Below, one piece after another: positions 23,940 through 37,200 of a DNA stretch of 64,000 nucleotides. A program made the translations under genes and the position numbers. The stretch's first letter is position 1. Every line of letters starts with the position of its first letter. The notes beneath the pieces are model-generated. The model made no database searches. It was not told the origin of the DNA and saw only the letters and a list, made by a program, of their open reading frames with translations. Origin of the DNA: Centroberyx gerrardi (lineage: Eukaryota > Chordata > Actinopteri > Beryciformes > Berycidae); contig NC_136000.1 in assembly GCF_048128805.1 (NCBI RefSeq), positions 12,978,854-13,042,853 of the forward strand, written 5' to 3'.

Positions 23940-24490
23940 AAATCTAAATGATTGAGTAAGCAGATTACTGGGTGCTATTAGCCTTACCATTGGTTTTGAG
24001 CCTTGAATTATAACTGTAAGGCCTCAGATGATTAAATCAATAGTTAGCTCTAATCAATATATAATTACACTGCACACTCCTCATTTGATTGGATATCGAA
24101 AGGTGGAGGTGCACGTTTCTGGCAGTAATCCCTTACAATCGCTCCCTCACAACCATTCATAGATATTATTGAGGATAAGAAATATTATATATATATATTT
24201 TTTTGATTGGGTTAAGTATATGAAGCCAACCCATTTTCCAGTTTGAATGTGATGACGATATACCTGTGCCAAGTGGTGGGAGTTTTGCTGATACAGCATG
24301 GCTGATTTCACAGCTGGAGCCCATTGTAATACTATTGAATGAGGGCTGGGGGACGGGAGGGTCATTGTCAAAAGGCACGGTCATTGGATCAATATCTGAA
24401 TTCATTAAGCAGCTGACTTGCAGCCATCAATATCTCTTCATAATTACCAAGTTCTGTGGTAAGAGCAGCTGTCGTTCAGTGTGACCTTAT
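23940..24490. promoter_or_regulatory. Homeobox-motif-rich block, possible conserved non-coding element
   Basis: The block contains TGATTAAATCA, a near-palindromic TALE/homeodomain-type site (near 24,029), TAATTA-type cores, several ATCAAT and TGATTGG motifs, and a second motif-dense part at 24,330-24,460 (ATTCATTAAGCAGCTG, ATCAATATC, CATAATTACC). No coding frame is convincing. This texture is typical of developmental enhancers, but conservation cannot be judged here. Confidence 0.35.
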
Positions 24491-24810
24491 CACCACTTTA
24501 TTCACTGGCCCTTGGTAACTGATATTGGTCACTATCATCTTATTTTGTCGCCTAAAATATCTGATTGACACAAAGTTCTGTCTCAGTACATTGCTACATG
24601 GGAAATCAGTTTCTCGATCAGTTTGTGGTTTAAAAATTAAAAAATGTAATTTGGGGACCTGATCTGAGCTTGAATTGTTTAAAATGTCAGCTTTTTATGT
24701 TAGTTCTGACTATAAAAATTGCACCTTACAACTTCAGTTGTAAAACTACAACATAAAAAGAGAGCTGGTCAGTTGTCACAGTAAGGTTGGAGGCCTGCCT
24801 CTGTCCTAGC

Positions 24811-25080
24811 CTGGTTGTTCCCAAGGTTTTTCATGTCAAGGACCCCCAAATAGACACATATTACCCCCATTTGGTAAATGTTTTGTACCTGTGACCCCCA
24901 TCTGAGAAGAGTTTTGTTGCCTGTTTCAGCTGTAGTTGAGGATATAACATTGGAAAGAGAGAAATATCTGATCGTTGTCTCATCCTGCTAACTTTTAATG
25001 AATTAAAAAAATGGTGCAACTGATCAGATCCTCATTTTGCTGGGGACCCCGGACCTCACTTTGAGAACCACTGCTCTGGC
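24811..25080. mobile_element. hAT (Charlie-type) MITE relic abutting the prtg promoter
   Basis: The right end in reverse complement reads CAGTGGTTCTCAAAG, the terminal motif of hAT/Charlie-type elements. The left end (CTGGTTGTTCCCAAGG, 24811-24826) is a diverged inverted copy. Internal GGACCCCC and GGGGACCCCGGACC stretches resemble a repeat widespread in fish genomes. Target duplications are not clear. It stops roughly 160 bp before the prtg ATG. Confidence 0.6.
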
Positions 25081-25237
25081 CTGGCCTGTCTGCGCATGCG
25101 TCGGAGGGCGGGGTGGGGGCCCCTGGTACCCCTGTGGAGCCGTTGGACCACTGAAGACAGTAGTGATTTGGGGGAGCTGCGGGCAGCACGCACGAGAGCG
25201 GCGGTTCGTGGTGAAAATGACAAAACAATCCGGATAA
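25081..25237 (+). promoter_or_regulatory. prtg: prtg proximal promoter and 5' UTR
   Basis: A GC-rich, CpG-containing block precedes the prtg ATG. It holds TGCGCATGCG (25091-25100), a match to the NRF1 consensus, and GGGCGGGG (25106-25113), an Sp/KLF GC box. No TATA box is seen. The exact transcription start is not determinable. Confidence 0.5.
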
Positions 25238-28200
25238 ATGGCGAAGTTTAAAATGAAGGTCAACCAGCATTGGCTGTTTTTTGTTTTATTTCTACCTCTA
25301 TCAAGTAAGTGTCTTCTTGTTATTGTTGATGTTATGTTGCTGTTGTTATTAACTAAGCTGACCTGATTTGTGGTCCGCGAAGGGACCGTTGATTGCATAG
25401 TCTAACGTTAGCGTTCATCTTAGTGGTACTTAAGCTAGTATACGGTTAAAAGTCAAGTGTTTTTTGTTTTATTCAGATTAAACCCAAGAAGATATCATCA
25501 TGGGCAGCTTGACTTTCTGAGTTAGATACTTTTAAATAGGCAACATGAAGTCACATCAGTCACATCGCTGTGTAGGGTTTCCCTTTCATTATATGAGTCG
25601 GTAACCTCAGATAGTTTTGTCAGTTTATTATGCTCCTTAATGTTTGATAGTTTTGACATTGAATGTTACAGCAAATATTAAGAACATAGTTTAATGGCTG
25701 ATCGGTCGCCAATAGCCCACCCACCCTAATTGTAAATGACTCTTGTATCATGACAACACATTACATATGAATGTATGGTTACCCAAACTAAACTATTACT
25801 GTAATATTGCTATAAGGACATATAGTGTGTCTGTGGTACTTAGTAATGTGGTACTTAGTAATGAGTTTGCAGTGACCCTATTGTACTCTAGGGTCTTTTT
25901 TTAATCTCCTGTAGTATCACTATAGTATTCCTATAATATTCCTATAGGATATTATATCTGTATGGTTGTGCAGTGATGTTTGCATAGTGTTATTCTACAA
26001 TGTAGTATAGGAGTACTATAGTTCTTTTGTGACAGTAAACTTAAACTTAAATGGTTTATATTCAATATGCACAGAAAGTCAGATTATGTGTACTCTGTCC
26101 TTCCCCAGTAACACAACCTTCCCTTTTCTAATGCTCCCACTCTCTTTCTCCAGGTGTTTTTTGTTTCAGTGAGTTGTCCTTCATCACAGAGCCCAGTGAT
26201 GTTACTCTAATACCAAAGGATCCTGCTGTCTTGGACTGTCAGGCTCATGGGCAGCCTCCAGTCACCATCAAGTGGTTAAAGAATGGAGTTCGGTTGGCAG
26301 AGAGTGAGCACATACAATTTCTGTCCAATGGCTCCTTGTACATACCAAAGGTAAAGCATAGCAAGGAGGATTCGGATGAAGGATTCTACCAGTGCCTCTC
26401 GCAGAACAAATATGGAGCTATCCTAAGCCAAAGATCACGTCTGACTATCGCAAGTAAGTATGGAGCTCAGGGTAAGAGGAGTTTCTCTGGGACCTGTATG
26501 GAATTTATGCCATTTTGTTCTCTGTTGGGATAACCAAGATGAGGATGGTTTTGAACTTGTTAGTGATGTCCACTTTGTGGTGTCCACATTCAAGCATCAG
26601 AATGGCAGGTTCATGGGTTATTAACCTGGAGATGGGAAGCAGATGTAGCTACCCCACCCCTCTTCTTTCTCTTTATTGAGGAAAAACCTCTAAAGTCAGG
26701 GTTTCCATGTCATTGGAAGTTGTTCAGAGTGGGCCATGCTTGAGTTAAAAGCTGTCAGTGCAGTTACAGGCTAATTTTAGGAGACAGTTAAGGATAGATG
26801 GAGAGTCTATCTAAAAGCTAATAAATACTCCTGTTAATAGGAAGCCCTAAGTTTACTATCTGTTCCTATTTTGAGGAAAAGTAACACATGCACACTTATG
26901 AAAATGCTCAGTAAACACTGATAAAAAAGTTTGAAATTCACCCTCTATCTTTCCATGTTAGTGGGCTTGCATTGTCAGTGCAGATTGTGGCTCTGTGTAA
27001 TTGTTCAATGGTCTGCTACACAGAGGAATCTCTGAAAGGCCATTTGCCTTTTAGCCTTTGTTTGGACTGCCCCTGACTGCCCCTGACTGCCCCAGAAGAA
27101 AAGACTGGTTTTTCAGGGCATTTGTTTGTCCACATATCAGTGGACAGGACAGCTGTGTCTATTCAATAGGCCTGGTCTACCAGAAACACTTTTCACTTTA
27201 AGTTCTTAGCAGTTATATGCCATGGATAGTGTCATGGAGACTATGGTGGCAATCTGAAGTATACTAATTTGAGGGGAGAAAATAGTTTTTCACTGAATTT
27301 AGGGCGATGTTTCTCAATACTCAATAGTACAAACCTATGATGAACCAGGTACCACTATCACATAGGAACAGAATGATAAGCACAGAAAATTGAACATAGA
27401 AACAAACTTTAGAGGCACAACGCATCAACTCTGCTTGGATGATTCTGTTATGGTTGTTGTCCATCTATTAAAGTGCAACTAAAAATTTCTATTCCAGTTT
27501 TCCATAAGAAGGCCACATACAAGCCACAAAGAGTCAAGTTGTTGGAGGCGTCTGGCCTTTGGCAGTGAAAGGGTTAAAGGTTTTGGTCAGCTGTAGGCTG
27601 AGGGTGGAGGATGGGCCTCCACTGGGCTCCCCTTCTGTCCAGAGGCCCTGGGGGTCAGAGGTCAGCTGGGAAAGGCTTTGTGATGTCACTGGCCTGCTCT
27701 GGCTGGGCCGTCCTGCTGTCCTTTCTCCCAGCCCAGGGTCCCTTTCACTGGCTCTGTCCCTCTGTAGCCTTGTCAAGCAGAGCCCTTTTGTTGAACATAG
27801 AAGCCCAATTTGTCATGTGAATGAGCAGGCCTTATATTCCACAGTAAAATAGTGGTGTTCCTCTCAAAACATGTCAATATCCAGGAAGTATTTTACAAGT
27901 ATCCTTAATAGACTGTGGGTTACATCACCGATTTCAACACCTCTTGACTTTAAAGAGTGTGCAGTATGCGTTTCGTCTTTCTGGCATTATTGGCAAAAAT
28001 AAATAGCCTATGTAGTTTGCATTAATGGTTTATTACACATCATTTGATATAGGATATGAAGAAACATCAGAAAGATAAAAATCACAAGGCCCTCTTTTGT
28101 AGACAAATGGTAAACTGACTTCGATCTGGTACCCAGTTTGGGCTGAAATTGGATGGACAGAGGGCTGAGGTGAACTCTGACCTCTTTAGGGGAACCTTTA

Positions 28201-31200
28201 TGCTGTTTGACCTGGCCATTGATTTGTTCTTTACAACAGAGGTGACCATATTAGCAGATCAGTCTGCGCTGGCCACACCCACCTTCTACATCACTGATCC
28301 CAGTGAGAGTGAAGATGGTCTCTGTTATCTCTGGGTGGAGAGTCAACATCACAGTTTTTTTTAAACTTCCTACTCGTTGTTTAGGGCTTTTCCTGATGTT
28401 TACCAGTCAGCTGTGTTTTCTGTAGATGGAAATGGTGGCTAAATCCTGCACTATTCATGATAATGCTCATTTTTGGGAAATAAATGTATTTTAGCATGGA
28501 ATTAGCTTATGGTTTGCCAGTTATTATCTTCATAATTTGGGCCATGATCAGGTTATGAAAACATATCTTGAGACCTAGTTAGAGTGATTTTTGTCTCACT
28601 TTTTAATCATAACTCAGTACTGCCAAGTTGGAGGAATAATTCAAAAACAGACCATAAAGGAGCTTAATATCTGGGCCTGGTTTAGGCTTAACCCCCAAAG
28701 CACTTCACATGAGAAGGGTTACCAGTTTATTTGTGTAATATTGATGCAATTAGGTCTTAAATGTAAGGATTGCTCTTTAATTTAAATCTCCCAAGGCACA
28801 TGATTTAAATGTTGAGTTTCAGTGGGAGAACTAGCCATTGATTTTCTTTAACATGGTATTGACTTCCTTCCTGTGAGTAAGGGGGATGGGAGAGTTATCA
28901 CCTTAATGAATGAAGGTCACTGGTCATATCTTATAGAGTGTGTTCTGGAGATAAATGCAGATCATGGTGACTTGTTTGTGGTGCTTATTGAAAGATCTTT
29001 TGAATGCACATAACAGAATGTGACTCAGCACAATGTGTGTTTAGTCATTTAAAGCAAGCGTACTTACACTCAAGTCAGTCTCTACATGGCAGGATCTACA
29101 CAGCACATTTACAGATGCATGACTGTGGAATATAATGTGATATGGAATAGGTAAAATAGTCTGTATAGTGTGTCATCCATGTCTTCTGCAGAAGAGACCA
29201 TACTCTTTTCTATATTCCACCATTGTTTCAGATATTTTTCTAGTCCTAGTGGTTGTTGGTAATCCTCCTTGTGCAGAGCGAGTGAATTGATTAGTGTTTA
29301 GATGACAATGCATCATTCAGTGTCGTTCTCCAATTGATCCATTGATTAGGCCAGCTGGTCAGTATGGGACTTGATAGCTCAGCTGTGCAAAGGCAAGATC
29401 ATGGTGCCTTAAAAAGATCAATTCCCTTCATAGAATCAGTTAACATCTATCAAAGTCAGAGCTTTGCATGCATAATGCATAATGTTTTACCTAAATTAAA
29501 AGAAAATCCTTTATTGACAAAGTGTACAAATAACTGCTAAATTAATACATGTAAATCATACAGTCTAACATATGATCCATTAGGCCACTATTGAAATAAA
29601 TACCATGCAATTTCATAATCAGTTTATAAGGATTTTTTTTCTTCTTCTACTTCTGATACTTCAGGCCTTGATTAAAAACATAATTTCATGTTTTGTCTAA
29701 TATATCTCACAATAACATAATTTCATGTTTTGTCTAAGGTATCTCACAATTTGTGGTGCATCCTGTGCCTATGGTGGTGACTGAGGGCTCGGTGGCCCGA
29801 TTCTCCTGTGCGGTCACCTCCAGCCCTCCTGCCACCATCACCTGGGAGCTCAACCAAAGCACATTACCGCTGGAGACAGACAGGTACCTGCTGTGGCACT
29901 TCAGTCATCTTAGACACCACATCATCAGCTTGTATTTTGTCATAAACTTTGTCATAAATTTGTAGCCTATGGACTGTTTTATGCTGTCAAATTTTGCAGT
30001 TACTCTAATATTCTGTCTAATATTACCCTAATATTACCTCTGTGTGTTCCTAGAATTACGGTTTTGCCCAATGGAGTTCTTCAAATCCACAACGTGCAAT
30101 TAGAAGATGCTGGACAATACCGATGTGTGGCGACTAACATTGGCAGTCGTATGAAGAGTAGAGAGGCAACGCTGACAGTCAACCTAGGTATATCGGTTGC
30201 ATTGATTGCGATTTCAGAATTAATATTAAACAGTCATGTTGTTTACTGTATAGAACTTTGTATTTATTTTTCAACGTTTTCCTTTTCTTCTGAAGGTGCT
30301 GGCCCTAAACCTCGTCAGAGGCCCAGAATCATTGCCGGACCTCAGAATATCACAGCTTCTCTGCACCAAACGGTGGTGCTGGAGTGTGTGGCCACAGGCA
30401 ACCCTCGGCCCATCATCTCCTGGAGCCGTGCCGACAGCAAGCCCATCGACGTGTACAACGCCAGAGTGCTGGGCAATGGGAACCTGGTTATCACTGATGT
30501 CAACTCCCAGCACAGTGGAGTCTACCTCTGCAGGGCCACCACCCCTGGAACCCGCAACTACACTATTGCTGCTGCCAACCTCACAGTTCTGGGTAAACTC
30601 TTCAGTAGTTAGTAGTTCAGGACAATTCTTGAGGAGCATCCATGTAATCCATGTAATGCACGTGGATCCCCTAATTCTGATGGTGTAATACAGTCTTTGA
30701 GCTGTCTTAGGGGTACCAATAATATCCAATCATAAAGTCTGATTTATTGTTATTGTAAGAAAATCTGCATAACCTTGTAGTGTGATATAGTATAGAGGCT
30801 TCTAGAGGCTTCTAGCATTATGATGGAAAGACGTAAGATGTAGAGAAAGACTAGTTAAGTGCAAGATGCTACACAATTGTTTTAGTGTTTTTACAGGTTT
30901 CAAATAAATGTTAGGCATCAGAGTATGTTTTAATCATTTCTCTCTCGTTTCAGTGCCACCGTCCATTGTGGAGAGGCCTGAGAGCCAGACCCGTCCAAGA
31001 GCAGGCACTGCCCGTTTCATGTGCCAGGCAGAGGGGGTGCCTCTACCCCGCATCAGCTGGCTGAAGAATGGAGAAGAAGTTCACTTAAACGGCAGGATCA
31101 AGATGTACAACAGGTATTAGTCGCTAAGTTCCTAGTATCAAATGAGTTGAGATGGCAATTAAACATAACAAAATAACATGAATGAAACTTGCTTAAGTCA

Positions 31201-34200
31201 AATAATGATGCAATGTGATGGGGGAACTTTTCTATGGTTTGTGCTTATTTTTATAATTTTTTGTTTTGTTTCACAGTAAATTGGTGATCACCCAGATCAT
31301 CCCTGAAGATGATGCCATCTATCAGTGCGTGGCAGAGAGTGAACAGGGTTCTGTGCTGTCCTTGGCACGACTTATTGTTGTCATGTCAGAGGACAGACCC
31401 AGTGCACCAAGAAATGTCCATGCAGAGACTATTTCAAGCTCTGCCATCTTACTGGCCTGGGAGAGGCCACTCTACAATGCAGACAAAGTCATTGCCTACT
31501 CCATCCATTATATGAAGGCTGAAGGTGAGACAAAGAGAGAGACACGGCTAATGTTTCATGCTTTTCTTATCAGTTGAAATATGTTGAAAAACTTAGTCCC
31601 AATGTAGGAGGGCTGAAGGTATGAGGAGATGGCAAGATGACAATCCGCACCACAACAAGCTATCTAACTCTTTCACATCTGATCATCTTTCCTTGGTGAA
31701 GGCCATCTGTTGTTGCTGCGCAGATCAGAGGTCAAGGAGGGCTTAGAATGGCAACTTCACTGAAATTACAACAGGCTTAGCCGCCCATTGTCCACTCCCG
31801 AACTCATTTTGCTGGCTGTTAAAGGGACAGGGTAGCTTTTTAAAAATCCTACAAGCTTGCAAACTAGTAATGTAAGGAGATATTTAACTACTACCATTAA
31901 ACTGACAGTTCAGTAACTCAATAAAGTAAAGCTTCTTAGTGGTAAACACATTTCTAGATGTTTAATTGGATTTGCTTTGAGAGGTCTGCAGGCAGTAATG
32001 TGGCTCTGCTTTACATTACACACGTTTACAGAAAAGATGAGTGACATTCAGAAAGCATCAAGCCACTCGGTGACTGTTTACATGGAACATGCTTGACAAC
32101 CTTTCATCTATGTTTCATCTTGTTTGGGGAATCTTAACTTAATCTACTTTTCCTCATCCATTGCACGTCAGGTCTAAACAACGAGGAATACCAAGCTGTT
32201 ATTGGCAACGACACAACCAGTTACATTATCGACGACCTTGAGCCAGCACGAAACTACAGCTTTTACATCGTGGCTTACATGCCAATGGGAGCCAGTCGTA
32301 TGTCAGACCAAGTCAGTCAACATACCCTGGAGGATGGTAAGCACAGAGCACTGAGACTCCCAGCATTCCTTGCAGTAAATCACTCTAGTAGTTAAGCTAA
32401 CGTACATGTGAGTGATGTGTGTACAGAGGGCATTCTTGGTAGGGATAAAGGGAGGGGGGGGGCTGCTGTTTTTTAAACACACTCTCCTCACTAGCTATAG
32501 ATTTGTGGGAAGAATTAATGGGAATAGTTTAAGCTGCAGCTGAACAGTTTAAGCTGCTCACCAGCACTTTTTTGAATCTGAAGAAATCTTTCACTCTGTT
32601 AAGTATATCTGTGGTATGTGTTTTTCTGCAGTGCCCCTGCGTACCCCGGAGCTAAGTCTGACCAGCCAAAGCCCTACAGACATCCAGGTGAGCTGGCAGC
32701 CTCTGCCAGCCAAGCTGAGCCGCGGTCGGGTCTCTGCATACAGGCTCTCCTATCGCACAGCCGCAGACAACACAGTCACCTCTGTGGAGCTAGCTCAGAA
32801 CAGCACTGAATATCTCCTGGAGGGCCTGCAGCCTGACACCATCTACCTGCTCCGCATGGCTGCAGCCACACGTGTGGGCTGGTGTGAGCCCACAGCATGG
32901 ACCTCCCACCGCACACCTAAGACCTCCAGCAGCAAAGGTAAAGCTCCAGGTGGCAGAATAGAAAATGGTGTGGAAATGGATATGAAGTCATCTGTTATTC
33001 TTTGTTCCACAGTCACATCTGCATGTGGTTGCATAGAGCAGTTTTTCGTTTTGACAAAGCATTGTTTGCCAAGGTTTGCAAATATGATCAAATCAGTTCT
33101 TCGAGGTGAAAGAAGACGTCTTCATTAGGATCATAAGAAAACAACAGATACATGCTGATGAACTATAGAATCACACGATGGCAAACTTGTAACTGCCTGC
33201 GCTTCTGCTTTTGTCACATGGGTGTTTTGCTGCCCTTAGAATGTCCTGTGGATCTCTATAGTCCCATGCAGAGTGGCCAACTCATGACTAGAGTTTGCTC
33301 TGGTAGCATTGTCCCACAGTCTTTGTGTTGGTTACCCAGGGACCTTTGCCCTTCGCTGTCAGTGGTGTTAGAGTGGCCTCAGTCACGGGTCATAAAGAGA
33401 GGGCCTCAGGCGTCTATGTGGGGGGAAGAATAGCTTCTTTTCATGGCCTGGTGTGCAGGGGGAGGCTGTTTGTCCACCTAGACTAGAGTTCTGGTTTTCA
33501 AAAGCAAGTTAAACTACATATTTAGGTGATGTAGAGCACATGTAGTAGCAGCAACAGACAGAATAGCATATTCTTGATTTGACAGTAGGGTATTGAACCT
33601 GACTGCTGGTCAATGGACAGTCTTCTGAAGCTGTGTGTGTGGTGATGGTGATGGGTGATGGGTGATGGTTATTATGACGCCAGCTGTTTCTACTGAAGCC
33701 ATTTTTTTCAACGTGTAACTTGAATGGCAACTCAGTCGCACCAAAATGCTCTGCGAATGCTCTGCAAATTCCATATGAATTGGCATTTTCAAATGAAACC
33801 AATTCTGAGATTTGTTAACCATTGTCTTAATAAGATCACTATGCACTGCTACACTATGCAATCACTATTTTGGTATTTGATCAGAGCAACAACAAAAACA
33901 GTACAGCGCAAAACAATATAATCCAGAGACAGAAAACTTTTTTTATAACATATTTAATGATTAGACAAGAAAACAAAAAACATATTAATGTAATATGGTG
34001 TTTTGGTAAAACATTTGCATTTTAACACCTTTCATCTGATATGAGTTCATGCACAATCAATCTCAGCTCAACATTAGCTTAAAGTATGACTTTTTGGACT
34101 ATGTTTTCAAAATGGACAATGGTCAGTGACATCATTATGGATACCCAGGCCAGCCAACATTTGTTGTTGATTGTTCATGAACTGGAGATATGTATAGTAA

Positions 34201-37200
34201 CAGTACATTTTTTTATTTTTTTTTGTAAATGAGTGCACATTGACTGTGTGACGCTGCACTTCATTTTATTACCTTTCTGTGACTTAAACATTCAGGAAGC
34301 CTTACTGAAATCAGATCAAGAAAACAGTGATAGTCTAAATGTGTGTGTGCTCTCTGTGTCCCCTCAGTGCCTTCAGCCCCTCTTCTTCAGCTGGAGCCTC
34401 TCAACTGCACCTCCATCATGGCACGCTGGCAGATCTCACCAGGATCTGTGGTTGTCCAGGGCTACCGCTTGTGTTACCATGAGGAGGGCCAACCAGAGCA
34501 GCCTGTCATCCAGCTCCAGGCTCAGACCTCAGACTACACCATCAGTGGCCTCGGTGAGTGATGCACTCCTCTTCTCAGAATGGGTGGGCTGGATGAAAAA
34601 CTTCAAATAATATATATTTTTGACTATACAGTATTTCAGTGTGTGTTCTTACCATCTAGACTTGCGAACGGCTGTAGAGACAACAGAGAGTGACCCATTG
34701 GTCCTTAATCAAAGAGAGGTCTATTTTGCATTGCCCAATTTATTTCAGTGGGCAGTGACATATAGCATTTGCATTTTCGCCCTCTGTCACCGATCAATAC
34801 GGGCTGACCCTTCTTTCCTAAACAGCAGCAGCCCTCTCCAGCCTGGCTGCAGTATTGTGTGAGTGCAGACTCCCAGGGTTAGAGGTCAGGGTCCAGATGT
34901 CCCTCCCACCACCGTTTCCCATCCCCTGGCTTGCATAATTACCCCTGGCCATTGTGTTGTGTCCAGGGCCAGAGCCGCCCTGTGAGACCCTGGCCACTAC
35001 CCCCCTTTAGCTGGACACTGGAGCACACAAACAAAGAGCCCTGGGATTGGCCAGAGCGGGACAGAGCCAGTGACCTCTAGCCGTGAGACAGCAGTCCTGG
35101 ATTAGGACCCTGCCCCCACTGTTTGTCTGTGCCATCCATGTAAATAACCCACAATGATCAAGACACAAGAACCCATATAGACCAGAGCCATACTGAACAA
35201 GACTTTTAACATATAGGTCTATCATATTGTCTGATCTGAGTCTTCAAGCACAGTTGTTTGGTTCCTACCCATTTTCATACTCAGCAGACAGAAATAGTGA
35301 ACGAGTAGATTGGTAGAAACTGTTTCTAACATAAATGGATTTCTAGTTGTAGCCTACTAGAAATGTAGAAGGCTCCATTTTATGTTGATAATCACACAAT
35401 CCACTGTAACTGACCCAAGATTCAAGATTCAGTAATTTATTGCCTTGTCAACAAAGTTGATAGGAATTTGCCTCAGTGCAACTCTTAAGATGACACACAA
35501 AATACATAAAATACATAGAATACATAAAGTACATAAAAAAAACCCAATGAAGATAGCTAGATAGGTAGATAGATAACTGACTCAATATTCTATAATATCA
35601 CTGATCTCAATATTATTTCTGTTTTGGGTCTGTCTTGGGGTTTTCTCTGTGTGCCTCCAAGTTGAAGGCTATAACACAGGGGCAAGTAGGAAGAACGTGA
35701 GAGGGGAAACAAAAGGGGCCCAGCTTCTATCGCACAGTCCTAAGCCCAGATTCCTTCTGTTCTATCTTGGCCTGACCCATTGACCCCAGTCAAACCCCCC
35801 GGTCCCATGGGCCTAGGATCCCAGCAGCTGAACACTGCCCCTGGCCCCATCCCCCACAACAGGCCTGGACACACCGCCCTCACTGGTCAATACCCATAGG
35901 CTAACCTTTCACACTGGAGGCATAAAACAAATCTTAACACTCCCTAAAAACGTCCTGATTTAGGAGGTGTGGCAATGGTGGCTTTTTAAGTTAAAAGACA
36001 AAATGTGATTGCATATTTTCCAGTGGAAAGATACTGCCACCAGGCTTCATTTTTCTTCCTGTTTTCTTTGAGCCAGTAGTTGATACCACCTATGTGCTAA
36101 AATTAGTTCTTTAAGTGTACAAGAGTACAAATAAGACCTCATTTCACCTCCACCTCAGTTTGTCCCTTCACAGTTGCTGCTGCTCTGTTTGTATTGTATT
36201 GTACAGCACAACCTAGTGGTAAAAGGGTTTTATCTTTATTTTCTAGTTTCTATATGGGGAAAGACAGTATTATTTTGTGATGATCTTGATTTTCGTGGGG
36301 CTCATTGATCATGTCGCCCTAGTTACTGGGCCTTCGGGCTGGCCGCTCTTTCTCAGGCTCCTTACCCAGTGACAACACATGATAAATGAGAGGTTGGGGT
36401 GACTCTGGAGACCATGCATTGTCCGTGCATGGGGGATGGCCAGTTATGACCTACAAAGTTGCCCTGCAGCACTTCACTGTGAATGTGTGTCTCTTTGCCT
36501 TGAAATAGGTGATTATATTTGTTAACTGTCAGTTTAATTATTTTAATGATAAATTTGTAGGCTTTAACATTTCTAACCAAATATTTGGGGGTTTATTTGA
36601 GCATTCAAGTGAAGAAGTGCTACACTGTGCAATGTTTAATGTTGGTTTAATCAAACCTCCAGTTTTTGGTGTTGGCAACATGGGAAAAAAAATGTCTGAA
36701 ACTATATTATTTGCATTCCAGATCCAAGGAGGAAGTATCATGTCAAGCTGCTGGCTTTCAGTCAAGCAGGAGATGGCTATCAAGCAGACCAAACAATTAG
36801 TACTCCTGGATGTGTGTGTAAGTAGATTATTCTAGTGGTCATTTCCAAAGTCATACAGCTTAAATTTGAATACAGCCCATTTGTTCCAAAATGTATAAAT
36901 GTGACTAAAATGTGCAGTTTTGATTGTGTGTCATTCAGCGGCAAGAGACCACCTGGCAGCAGCCCCTCCAGCTCCTGATCATGTGACTGCCTTGGCCAAC
37001 AGTTCATCTGCAGTGTCCCTGCGTTGGAGCCGTCCTGCCTTCACCTCTGGGAAGGCAGTGAGCTTCACAGTCCGCTGTACCCCTGTGGGCACACACAACG
37101 CCTCCGCTATACGCTACCTGCAAACGTAAGCTGGGAACAATGTAGTTGTCAGTAGAAACATGGAATACATGCACACAACAAAGATGTGACCTAGAACTTC

